A stretch of DNA of 64,000 nucleotides from Collinsella aerofaciens (GTDB lineage: Bacteria > Actinomycetota > Coriobacteriia > Coriobacteriales > Coriobacteriaceae), in the NCBI RefSeq assembly GCF_019131995.1, contig NZ_JAHONA010000001.1:62001-126000 (forward strand). Direction: 5' to 3'. The translations under genes and the position numbers were made by a program. The notes under the pieces are model-generated. The model worked only from the letters and a program-made list of their open reading frames with translations, ran no database searches and was not told the origin of the DNA. Shown here piece after piece: positions 1 through 8,021 of this stretch; within the stretch, counting starts at the first letter, position 1; each line of letters opens with the position of its first letter.

Positions 1-1301
<1,301 letters not shown>

Positions 1302-1338
1302 TCAAACCGCACCGAATCGGCAGCCGCCAGACCGGGGT

Positions 1339-1541
1339 GGACAGCTAGTTCAGATACGTATAATTCTGCAAGCCTGGTCGTGTTCAGACGTCATCATTCC
1401 AGCCAATTTGGCCGCCCCGGGGGCTGCACGACCGACTCGTTCCCCCTTCTAGACTCCCATCCGAACCCCTTCCCCATCCCCAAACAGCTCAAAACGCATG
1501 CTGAACCGCCTCGGATTTATACGTATCTGAACTAACTGTCC
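1339..1541. repeat. 203 bp element with 25 bp terminal inverted repeats (MITE-like)
   Basis: This fills most of the 430 bp gap between ligA and the next gene. The left arm at 1339-1363 and the right arm at 1517-1541 are inverted copies matching at 24 of 25 positions; both contain AGTTCAGATACGTATAA. A second, inner pair (GGTCGTG near 1376, CACGACC near 1429) lets the interior fold as well. No ORF is convincing inside. It could be a miniature inverted-repeat element or a structured intergenic repeat. No clear target duplication was seen. Confidence 0.6.
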
Positions 1542-1612
1542 AGGCTCACCCAGAATCGAGCAACTTCATATGCTCCTTTTTTAACTCAATTTATCGCAGT
1601 TAATATTTTATA

Positions 1613-1640
1613 TTGTGTTTGCAATATATTTTGGTATTAT
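1613..1640 (+). promoter_or_regulatory. Candidate promoter for the gene at 1659
   Basis: TTGTGT at 1613-1618 and TATTAT at 1635-1640 are separated by 16 bp in an AT-rich stretch. The expected transcription start falls just before the ribosome binding site, so the 5' leader would be very short. This is pattern matching only. Confidence 0.35.
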
Positions 1641-1658
1641 CAACGTGAGGTGATTGAA

Positions 1659-2060
1659 ATGAAGAATCAGTCCAAACGTTTCCTAACCATCCTCGTCCCC
1701 CTTGTCCTTATAGCAGCCGCTTTGCTCGGCTTTTTCTGGAAGGACATTCCCTTTTCGAAAGACCTTTCCTTGCGGGGCGAAGTCGTTGCTGTGTATCACC
1801 CTTCCGCCAGCGGGGCAAGCGAAGGCCGCTTCGTTATCGCAAGCGAGCAATTCCAATCCGCACCGCTGCACCTCAACTTCAAAATCGATTCAACCATCCC
1901 CATTAAGGATCAGGATGGTAAGAAGGCAGAAGTCGGAGCCATCAAAGAAGGTGTCTACGTTGACGTAACCTGCACCGTCAACACCAGCAGCGATCCCGAT
2001 CCCACAAAGCTGCCCGCCCTCATAACGCCAACAGCCATCATGATTACGCAAAAGGAATAG
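1659..2060 (+). CDS. Small membrane-anchored or exported protein of unknown function
   Basis: 133 residues. A hydrophobic N-terminal segment at roughly residues 7-28 (FLTILVPLVLIAAALLGFFW) is a signal anchor or signal peptide. The rest is a soluble outward-facing domain with alternating strands that resembles small OB-like exported domains (GEVVAVYHPS, then EVGAIKEGVYVDVTCTV). The ATG at 1659 is preferred over the GTG at 1650, because GAGGTG at 1647-1652 then sits at normal distance as the ribosome binding site. It lies in a low-GC patch with the next small exported gene. I do not recognise the family. Confidence 0.6.
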   Translation: MKNQSKRFLTILVPLVLIAAALLGFFWKDIPFSKDLSLRGEVVAVYHPSASGASEGRFVIASEQFQSAPLHLNFKIDSTIPIKDQDGKKAEVGAIKEGVYVDVTCTVNTSSDPDPTKLPALITPTAIMITQKE

Positions 2061-2111
2061 CTCGATGTCAGAAAGGAGTTTAAAAAATAATCACCAGACA
2101 GTTAGGAGCCA

Positions 2112-2483
2112 ATGATGAAATAGGTTGCTTATTTACTCGCCGTCTGCCTTGTTGGGTTATCGTGCATGACCGCGCAGCCCGCCTTCGCAGCAGAAACCCA
2201 TTCCTCTATCATTTCACCAGTTGCCGAAAGTCGTTCAATCTACACCGCCGAAACCACCCTCGCCTATTCGAACGGCGTCAGGCTCCATGTTACTTACACT
2301 GTTAACGATACCTATGGAACGATAACAGGCATCAAATCCATAAAGAACTGGACCTCCAATTCTCGAGTAAGCAACATCAGCTGGACTTATAGATACGGAC
2401 TCAGCAACGGAAGCGTCGTCGTAACTGTTACTTACTATTACAACGGCAGTTGGCATTCTGAAGCAAGAACTATCTATGCTTAG
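2112..2483 (+). pseudogene. Small exported protein with an amber codon inside its signal peptide
   Basis: An AGGAG ribosome binding site at 2104-2108 leads to ATG-ATG-AAA at 2112, and the fourth codon is TAG (2121-2123). Reading past it gives VAYLLAVCLVGLSCMTAQ, then PAFAAE, a near-perfect signal peptide with an AFA-A cleavage site. A serine/threonine/tyrosine-rich beta-type domain of about 95 residues follows (YSNGVRLHVTYTVNDTYG, WTYRYGLSNGSVVVTVTYY). The only downstream start is ATG 2166, which lacks the hydrophobic core and a good ribosome binding site. The gene is either recently inactivated, read through, or affected by one base error. Function is unknown. Confidence 0.6.
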
Positions 2484-2491
2484 GATTTTTT

Positions 2492-2517
2492 GGCTGCGGC
2501 ATTGCCGCAGCCTTTTT
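2492..2517 (+). terminator. Rho-independent terminator
   Basis: A perfect 9 bp stem (GGCTGCGGC / GCCGCAGCC) with loop ATT is followed by TTTTT, 8 bases after the stop of the small exported gene. The next gene's start region begins immediately after it. Confidence 0.85.
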
Positions 2518-2527
2518 GGGGTTAATT

Positions 2528-3049
2528 ATGGAAAGCTCAGATAAACGATGCTGTTTTAGCAATGTGATGTTGCTCGCCACTTTGTCTGTCGCAGCAATCA
2601 TGGCGGCCTTCTCAGCGTTCAGCGTTGCCAACGAGGCGCGGGAGGTGCTCTTTGCACCCACTCCCTTCTATATTAATGGTGAGTCCATTCCGAGCGCCGT
2701 CCTTACCGCACTTGCCATCCGCGATGTTCTGGCCCTGGCGCTCTCAATCGCATGCCTGATTGTCTACTTGAACTTCTGCTTTGACGTCGTCAGTACTCAG
2801 TCGATATTCACGCGAAAACAATGCCGGCGTTTTCTGGTTGTTGGGCTTCTGCTGCTCATTTCTTCAATTGTCTCGATTACCTTCGATAACCTGTGTGCCG
2901 TCCAGCTCCCCAACGACGTCAGTATTACTGCAATTGGTATCTTTGGTTTTAACGCTTGGACACTGGTTCTCGCTTTGTTTGCGCTATCCCTTTCGGCTAT
3001 CTTTGAGTACGGGCGACTCTTGCAGTCGGACGTTGACGCCATTATTTAG
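2528..3049 (+). CDS. DUF2975-type four-helix membrane protein
   Basis: 173 residues with four predicted membrane helices: about 9-28 (VMLLATLSVAAIMAAFSAF), 55-80, 95-115 (FLVVGLLLLISSIVSI) and 130-155. The size, helix layout and a directly following small XRE regulator match the DUF2975/YozG pairing common in Firmicutes and gut Actinobacteria. The ATG at 2528 is chosen over a TTG at 2516, because GGGG at 2518-2521 can serve as its ribosome binding site. The biochemical role of the family is unknown; it is thought to work with the partner regulator. Confidence 0.7.
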   Translation: MESSDKRCCFSNVMLLATLSVAAIMAAFSAFSVANEAREVLFAPTPFYINGESIPSAVLTALAIRDVLALALSIACLIVYLNFCFDVVSTQSIFTRKQCRRFLVVGLLLLISSIVSITFDNLCAVQLPNDVSITAIGIFGFNAWTLVLALFALSLSAIFEYGRLLQSDVDAII

Positions 3050-3061
3050 AAGGAGGGCAGC

Positions 3062-3313
3062 ATGCCAATCGTCATGAGACTCGATCGCGTCATGGCGGAT
3101 CGCAAAATGTCCTCTCAAGAACTTGCCGACATTATCGGCATCTCGCCCGTTAACGTTTCGCGCATTAAAACGGGGCGGCTCAAGGGCATTCGCTTTTCGA
3201 CGTTGACCGCGATGTGCGAGGCACTTCACTGCAAACCTGGCGACATCATTGACTGGATGTCAGACGAAGAGTACATCGAGGCATTTGGAAGCCTTCCCAG
3301 CGACGAAGACTAA
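3062..3313 (+). CDS. Small XRE/Cro-C1 (YozG-like) transcriptional regulator
   Basis: 83 residues, almost entirely one helix-turn-helix. RKMSSQELADIIGISPVNVS is the HTH core and RIKTGRLKGIRFSTLTAMCE continues the fold; an acidic tail ends DED. It follows the membrane protein by 12 bases with an AGGAGG ribosome binding site, so the two are translated from one mRNA. YozG-like proteins normally sit beside DUF2975 proteins, and autoregulation of the pair is likely but not shown. Good family call, unknown regulon. Confidence 0.85.
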   Translation: MPIVMRLDRVMADRKMSSQELADIIGISPVNVSRIKTGRLKGIRFSTLTAMCEALHCKPGDIIDWMSDEEYIEAFGSLPSDED

Positions 3314-3358
3314 CCAAAATGATCCGTTTTCCTCCATCCCCAACGGATCGATGAGAAA

Positions 3359-3396
3359 AGAGGGGGCTGTCCCGCATTGACGGGACAGCCCCCTCT
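3359..3396 (-). terminator. Terminator of htrA
   Basis: A perfect 16 bp stem (AGAGGGGGCTGTCCCG and its complement) with a six-base loop. Read on the minus strand it is followed by TTTTCTC, just past the htrA stop codon. Confidence 0.9.
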
Positions 3397-3417
3397 GGCA
3401 TCGGTATGTGCGGCTCG

Positions 3418-4872
3418 TTAGTAGCCCTGGCCGTAGCCCTGGCCCTGCTGGCCCAGCAGCTCCTCCAGATACTGGCGCAACTGCTCGTCAGTAATGCCGC
3501 CGTTGCCGGTGTCGGTCGCGCTGTCGTCCTGCTGCTGGCTCTGCAGCTCCTCGTCAGAGCCCAGCTCAACCGTGACCTTCTTCTCTTCCTTGCCGCGCAT
3601 GAGCGTGATCTCGACCTTCTCGCCCACCTCGTGGCTGCGCAGAGCGATGATCAGGCCATCGGCGCTCGTAATCTCATCGTCGCCCAGCTTGGTAATGACA
3701 TCGCCCTCTTGGATGCCGGCCTTGGCAGCGGGACCGTCCTCGACGACGCTTGCCACGTAGGCGCCGCTATCGGTGCTGAGCTTGTTGGTACGGGCATTGA
3801 GCGCATTGACGCTCGAAAGCGTGGCGCCCAGGTACGGATGAACCGGCGTCTTGCCGTCGATGATCTGGTCGGCAATGTTCTTGGCATAGTTGACCGGAAT
3901 GGCAAAGCCCACGCCCGAGCTGGAGCCCGAATAGCTCTCGATGAGCGAGTTGATACCCACGAGCTCGCCGTTGTCGTTGACGAGCGCGCCGCCGGAGTTG
4001 CCCGGGTTGATGGCAGCATCGGTCTGGATCATGTTGGCGTAGATGGTGTTGCCGCTGGTAGAGCTCATGGCCGTGGAGCGATAGAGCGCCGACACGATGC
4101 CCGTGGAGACGGACTGCTCGTTGCCGAACGGCGAGCCGATCGCCATGACCCACTCGCCCACGTTGAGCTTGGAGGAGTCGCCGATCTCGATCGGGGTGAG
4201 CTTGGAGGCGTCAGCATCCTTGAGCTTGATGACGGCGAGGTCGCTCGAGGCATCGTTGCCCACGAACTCAGCCTCGTAGGTGGTGCCGTCGTCCATGGTC
4301 ACCACGTACTGGTCGTAGCCGTCGACCACGTGGTTGTTGGTGAGGATGTGGCCCTCGGTATCGAGCACCACGCCCGAACCGACGCTGCCCGAGCTATCCG
4401 ACTCATCGGCAGACTGCGAAAGCGAGCCATTCTGGCTACCGCTCGAAGTGGCGGTGATGGAAACGACGGAAGGCAGGGCCTTGGCAGAAACGGCCTCGGC
4501 CAGCGTGGTGTCCTCGGAGTCGATGGTGATCTTTTGCGTCGATGAACCCGAAGCACCCGCCGTCACGGCATTCTTTCCGCCGCCAATATTGAGCGTGCCA
4601 CTCATAATGAGCGCGATGACCAGCAGAGCGCCGCACGCACAGCCGGCGAGTGCCGTAATAAAGATCGGCAGCTTTTTGGTCTTGGTCTTGACCACCGTGT
4701 GCTTATTTACAACCTGCTGGCTGCCTAGCGGCTGGCCGGTCTGCGTGTCGTAAGCCTGCACGTAGGGAATGTTGCCGTCGGCAGGCGTCGACTCCACCTG
4801 CACACGCGGCTGCTGCTGGGTCTCGCCAGCGCTGCCCGCATCCTGGGGACGCTGGGAATCGTTCTCGCTCAT
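3418..4872 (-). CDS. htrA: HtrA/DegP-type trypsin-like serine protease with PDZ domain
   Basis: 484 residues. A charged, Gln-rich cytoplasmic N-terminus is followed by one membrane helix (about 69-91), the protease domain and one PDZ domain (about 335-450). The catalytic triad is visible: His181 in LTNNHVV, Asp211 in SSDLAVIK and Ser293 in NPGNSGGAL. The C-terminus is low-complexity and ends GQGYGQGY. The start is the ATG at 4872 behind AAAGGA, 13 codons inside the longest frame. Membrane-anchored HtrA proteins degrade misfolded exported proteins at the cell surface. It is monocistronic with its own terminator. Confidence 0.92.
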   Translation of the reverse strand: MSENDSQRPQDAGSAGETQQQPRVQVESTPADGNIPYVQAYDTQTGQPLGSQQVVNKHTVVKTKTKKLPIFITALAGCACGALLVIALIMSGTLNIGGGKNAVTAGASGSSTQKITIDSEDTTLAEAVSAKALPSVVSITATSSGSQNGSLSQSADESDSSGSVGSGVVLDTEGHILTNNHVVDGYDQYVVTMDDGTTYEAEFVGNDASSDLAVIKLKDADASKLTPIEIGDSSKLNVGEWVMAIGSPFGNEQSVSTGIVSALYRSTAMSSTSGNTIYANMIQTDAAINPGNSGGALVNDNGELVGINSLIESYSGSSSGVGFAIPVNYAKNIADQIIDGKTPVHPYLGATLSSVNALNARTNKLSTDSGAYVASVVEDGPAAKAGIQEGDVITKLGDDEITSADGLIIALRSHEVGEKVEITLMRGKEEKKVTVELGSDEELQSQQQDDSATDTGNGGITDEQLRQYLEELLGQQGQGYGQGY

Positions 4873-4901
4873 GGCTGCGATCCTTTCGTCAAATAACCAA
4901 A

Positions 4902-4925
4902 GGCCCGCCAAACATGTGGCGGGCC
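4902..4925 (-). other. GC-rich hairpin upstream of htrA
   Basis: GGCCCGCC and GGCGGGCC pair around an 8-base loop about 30 bases upstream of the htrA start. On the minus strand TTTGGTTATTT follows, so it may be the terminator of the upstream operon or a leader hairpin of htrA. The run of T is weak. Confidence 0.4.
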
Positions 4926-5044
4926 ATCATTGTTCACGTTGATTTGTACCCCAAGCTGGGCAGTCCCGAGCACTAGATGCCAAGATTTCAGCTTTGCTTA
5001 AGTAATGACATGCTTATAAGCCAATTCGTTTTATGCCGTCATGT

Positions 5045-5629
5045 CTATTCAATATAACAGTCGATAGCAAAATTATATGTTGAATCGTTAATAAAGTCCG
5101 TAATCGTCGCACCCATGCCTGATCCGCACGTCCATTTATCCTTCTCCGCGTCGTATGGCGTTGGCCCCCACCCCGTTTCATATGATGCTTCGCTTTCTGT
5201 GAAGTAGTTCATCACATATTTATCTTTCTGCATGAGCGCATACCAAGCGTTTGCGTACATCACAAGCGGATCGATTTGGACTATCGAGTACTTTCCGGAA
5301 CGAATCTCAATTTCTGTTTTATCGTTATAATAAGCGACTGTGAGCTCAATCTTGGCAAGCAGCGGCAACGTTTCATCTGATTCCCTCTGGATTGTTATGA
5401 CATCACCGGCCATAGCGTCGGCAGACACAGTTTTGCTCTCTGGCGTGAAAATAGTCTCTCTGCTTCTTGTTCGCGTTTTTTCATTGCCATTTTCATCTCT
5501 GACCACCGTGTCGACTACGAGCGTCAATCGCTTCTGAGCGTCCGGCAACTCCACGGCTTCTGCCATCCCGGCTCGCATCAAAATAGGAGCCCCCGCCATC
5601 AGACCTAAGAACTGCTTTCTGTCAATCAT
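5045..5629 (-). CDS. Exported protein of unknown function
   Basis: 194 residues with a twin-basic-free, Tat-unlike signal sequence (MIDRKQFLGLMAGAPILMRA, cleavage likely near AEA). The mature part starts with strands rich in Lys/Asp/Arg (RLTLVVDTVVRDENGNEKTR) and ends in a Cys-containing tail (TWTCGSGMG-like segment, then FAIDCYIE). It is the last gene of a three-gene minus-strand operon with the anchored protein at 5633 and the cysteine protease at 5998, separated by only a few bases. An extracellular partner or inhibitor of the protease is possible, but nothing in the sequence proves it. Confidence 0.6.
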   Translation of the reverse strand: MIDRKQFLGLMAGAPILMRAGMAEAVELPDAQKRLTLVVDTVVRDENGNEKTRTRSRETIFTPESKTVSADAMAGDVITIQRESDETLPLLAKIELTVAYYNDKTEIEIRSGKYSIVQIDPLVMYANAWYALMQKDKYVMNYFTESEASYETGWGPTPYDAEKDKWTCGSGMGATITDFINDSTYNFAIDCYIE

Positions 5630-5632
5630 TCT

Positions 5633-5989
5633 TCATTCCCCTTGTCTACTTGATTTGACTTTCTCAGCTGAATGGGGATACAGAACAGTCCCGTCAAGTT
5701 CCTTATCTTCCACAAAAACTAGAATCCATTTATCACCTGCTTTCAACCCTGAGACATATCCGGAACTTGACTTACGGCGCATATCGATTCTCTTACGGCA
5801 ACCACTTGGCATAAGCGCCTCAAATTGCCCGTTATGAACATCCGATAGAGCACGCACCTCGACTGCAACAACCGTGTCGTTTTCTCCCCCATTAGTCGCC
5901 CTTAACAGAAAGAAGCTCGCTGCGGTGAGCAAAGCAAAGGAAAGCACCAATAGGAGCATTGCCCTTCGAATGAACTTGTCGCCGTTCAC
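5633..5989 (-). CDS. Small single-pass membrane protein of unknown function
   Basis: About 118 residues from the GTG at 5989. One hydrophobic helix near the N-terminus (AMLLLVLSFALLTAASFFLL) precedes a small basic outward domain (SGCRKRIDMRRKSSSGYVSG; WILVFVEDKELDGTVLYP). The frame is open to a TTG at 6010 that overlaps the protease gene. The GTG is preferred because AAGGG at 6002-6006 could then act as ribosome binding site, although the spacing of 12 is long. Second gene of the protease operon. Family not recognised. Confidence 0.55.
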   Translation of the reverse strand: MNGDKFIRRAMLLLVLSFALLTAASFFLLRATNGGENDTVVAVEVRALSDVHNGQFEALMPSGCRKRIDMRRKSSSGYVSGLKAGDKWILVFVEDKELDGTVLYPHSAEKVKSSRQGE

Positions 5990-5997
5990 GAGTACAA

Positions 5998-7128
5998 TCA
6001 ACCCTTGCAATATGTGCCATCGTGAGACGTGTAAATTGATACGTCATATGGAAGAAACTGTAGCTGGTTTGTCCATCCATTCCAAACAACAAGCAGGTAC
6101 TTCTTGGCATTCGAGTATGTGTTATGCATTGCCACGTAGCCCACAACTGCCATTGCGTGCCCGCTGCCATTTGACCGGAGCCTTCCAGAGAAAATACTCA
6201 GATTCCCCGAGTCGGTATTCACCCTAAAGGAATCCCATGACGGATACCAAACGAATGACGTCTCAAGCTCCTTGCCTCGTCTTGCACAAAACTCCTTTAA
6301 GGCCGGAGCGGGTTTGTCAGGAGAAGTCTTGCCTTGAGTAAAGTACAGACCAGTCGCTTGATCATATTTCTTTCCTCCTTCTTCTTCCCATGTCCCCGAC
6401 AGCCTCCAAAGCTCCGAGTATAAATCGGACAATTTAAGGCGGTTCAAAGTCACATAGTGACTGCTAACTGCAAACATTGCCGAAACAGCGCAAGCATAAG
6501 TCCCCGTTTCTTTGATAACTTCTGTTTGCGTTGGCGTTATTATTCCCGAAACCGTTTTGCTCGCATCAACAACATATCCCTGTTTATACAAATCCTTGGC
6601 AGATACAAAAACGTCATCGAAATGTTCCGGCGATCCGCTGCGATTGCCTCCCGAGGACAATTTATTTGGTACTTTTTTTCCACTTGCGTCTAAAACAATG
6701 TTTTTATCTAAGTCGGCAACGCCAACAGTTAGCTCGTCAATCTTTAACGCAACGACGTTATCCGAGGATGCGAGGAGTGCAATTTCTTCGCTTGCACTCT
6801 CGATAGGTAAAAGAGCGTTCGGAGCCAAGCAGTATTCGCTGATCCACCAAGATCGCTCTGAATCAAATACGACGTAGCCATAGTTAACGTCATCCCGCTT
6901 CGCGCGAACGATATACCCGATTGATTCCCCATCGGAATTCACCATTTTTACTGGGTCACAAGCGGTCACCGGCTCATCCGATACGTCATCAAAGAAAGCT
7001 TGCGCTTGCTCCACAGCTATTTGCGATGTGACACGAACCAAGTCGTCGTCTCCAAAAACCAACCTTGGAGACATCAGGGCGGCAAGCAATACTATGAATC
7101 CGACAATCACCTTTCTCGAATAACGCAT
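5998..7128 (-). CDS. Secreted papain-like cysteine protease (C39/C10-like)
   Basis: 376 residues. There is a signal peptide (VIVGFIVLLAALMSPRLVFG), then a prodomain-like region of about 160 residues, then a papain-fold domain. The likely catalytic residues are Cys213 in TYACAVSAMFA, His324 in GSGHAMAVVGY and Asn350 in LVVWNGWTN. This order and the N-terminal AVEQAQAFFDD region recall streptopain-like (C10) and C39_2 peptidases, so the exact clan member is unsure. The ATG at 7128 is chosen because GGAGGA lies just upstream, inside the longer frame starting at 7140. It heads a three-gene operon of exported proteins and probably acts outside the cell. Confidence 0.7.
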   Translation of the reverse strand: MRYSRKVIVGFIVLLAALMSPRLVFGDDDLVRVTSQIAVEQAQAFFDDVSDEPVTACDPVKMVNSDGESIGYIVRAKRDDVNYGYVVFDSERSWWISEYCLAPNALLPIESASEEIALLASSDNVVALKIDELTVGVADLDKNIVLDASGKKVPNKLSSGGNRSGSPEHFDDVFVSAKDLYKQGYVVDASKTVSGIITPTQTEVIKETGTYACAVSAMFAVSSHYVTLNRLKLSDLYSELWRLSGTWEEEGGKKYDQATGLYFTQGKTSPDKPAPALKEFCARRGKELETSFVWYPSWDSFRVNTDSGNLSIFSGRLRSNGSGHAMAVVGYVAMHNTYSNAKKYLLVVWNGWTNQLQFLPYDVSIYTSHDGTYCKG

Positions 7129-7261
7129 TTCTTCCTCCATCCGTGCAGTAGGGAGATACGGTAACTAAATGATATTCGTGAGATAGTTATACGTTTGATA
7201 TTGTTTTTACTGACCCACTTTAAATCGGTGAAAGGTCTTCTTTTCGCCCTAAACGAGAAAA

Positions 7262-7287
7262 GGGTACTGGAGAAATCTCCGGTACCC
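7262..7287 (-). terminator. Terminator of the regulator gene
   Basis: An 11 bp stem GGGTACTGGAG / CTCCGGTACCC (one wobble pair) with a 4-base loop; on the minus strand it runs into CTTTTCTCGTTT. Confidence 0.85.
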
Positions 7288-7308
7288 TCACATTCCTCTA
7301 TTTACTTG

Positions 7309-7971
7309 CTAGTCCTTAAACAGATAGCCCACGCCGCGGACGGTGGTGATGTGCGCCGCGATCTGCGGGCCCACCTTGGAGCGGATGCGTCGAATGTGCA
7401 CGTCGACGGTGCGCGTGCCGCCGCAGTACTCAAAGCCCCACACGCGGTGCAGCAGCACTTCGCGGCTGTAGGCGCGGTTGGGGTGCGTCGCCAAAAAGCT
7501 CAGCAGCGAATACTCCATCAGCGTCAGGTCAATGGGCTCGTTATCGAGCGTCACCTGGTAGGTAGCCAGGTTAATCTCGAGGTTATCGATGTTGAGCACA
7601 TCGTCGGCGGTGACGGTCTCCTCCTCGCCCATCAGGCGCTGCGCGCGAGCCTTAAGCTCGTTGGGCGTCGCCGTGGGGCATACAAAGTCGGCATGCGCGT
7701 GATTCGGCAGGCGCAGGGTGCCGAGCGCCTCGTCGTCGACAATCACCAGCATGGGGACGCCGCCGCGATCGTCGAGCCACTTGGCAATCTGATCGATGCG
7801 GTCGCTGCGGATGCCGTCGGAATCGAGGATCAGCAGGTCAAAGTCGTGCGCCGCAGTCGGCGAATCGGGAGTGGCCAGGCTCACCTCGACACCCAGGGTG
7901 GTCGTCAAGCTGCGGGCAAACTCGTGGAAGCGCGTCGTGCGCGCCATGAACAGGGCACTCTTTTCGGACAT
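7309..7971 (-). CDS. OmpR-type winged-helix regulator with degenerate receiver (GlnR-like)
   Basis: 220 residues. The C-terminal half is a clear OmpR/PhoB DNA-binding domain (LTLMEYSLLSFLATHPNRAY; TVDVHIRRIRSKVG; TVRGVGYLF). The N-terminal half is receiver-like but atypical: there is no acidic pair at the start (MSEKSALFMARTTRF), and the conserved Lys-Pro is replaced in FVCPTATPNELKAR. One Asp remains in LLILDSDGIR. No histidine kinase is nearby. Actinobacterial GlnR proteins have this architecture, and the gene directly follows a glutamine synthetase-family gene 50 bases upstream, so a nitrogen role is inferred. The ATG at 7971 has GGAGG at spacing 5. Confidence 0.75.
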   Translation of the reverse strand: MSEKSALFMARTTRFHEFARSLTTTLGVEVSLATPDSPTAAHDFDLLILDSDGIRSDRIDQIAKWLDDRGGVPMLVIVDDEALGTLRLPNHAHADFVCPTATPNELKARAQRLMGEEETVTADDVLNIDNLEINLATYQVTLDNEPIDLTLMEYSLLSFLATHPNRAYSREVLLHRVWGFEYCGGTRTVDVHIRRIRSKVGPQIAAHITTVRGVGYLFKD

Positions 7972-8021
7972 ATCGGCCTCCAAAGAAATGAGCTCAATCG
8001 TACTGGAACAAGCCAACGCGA

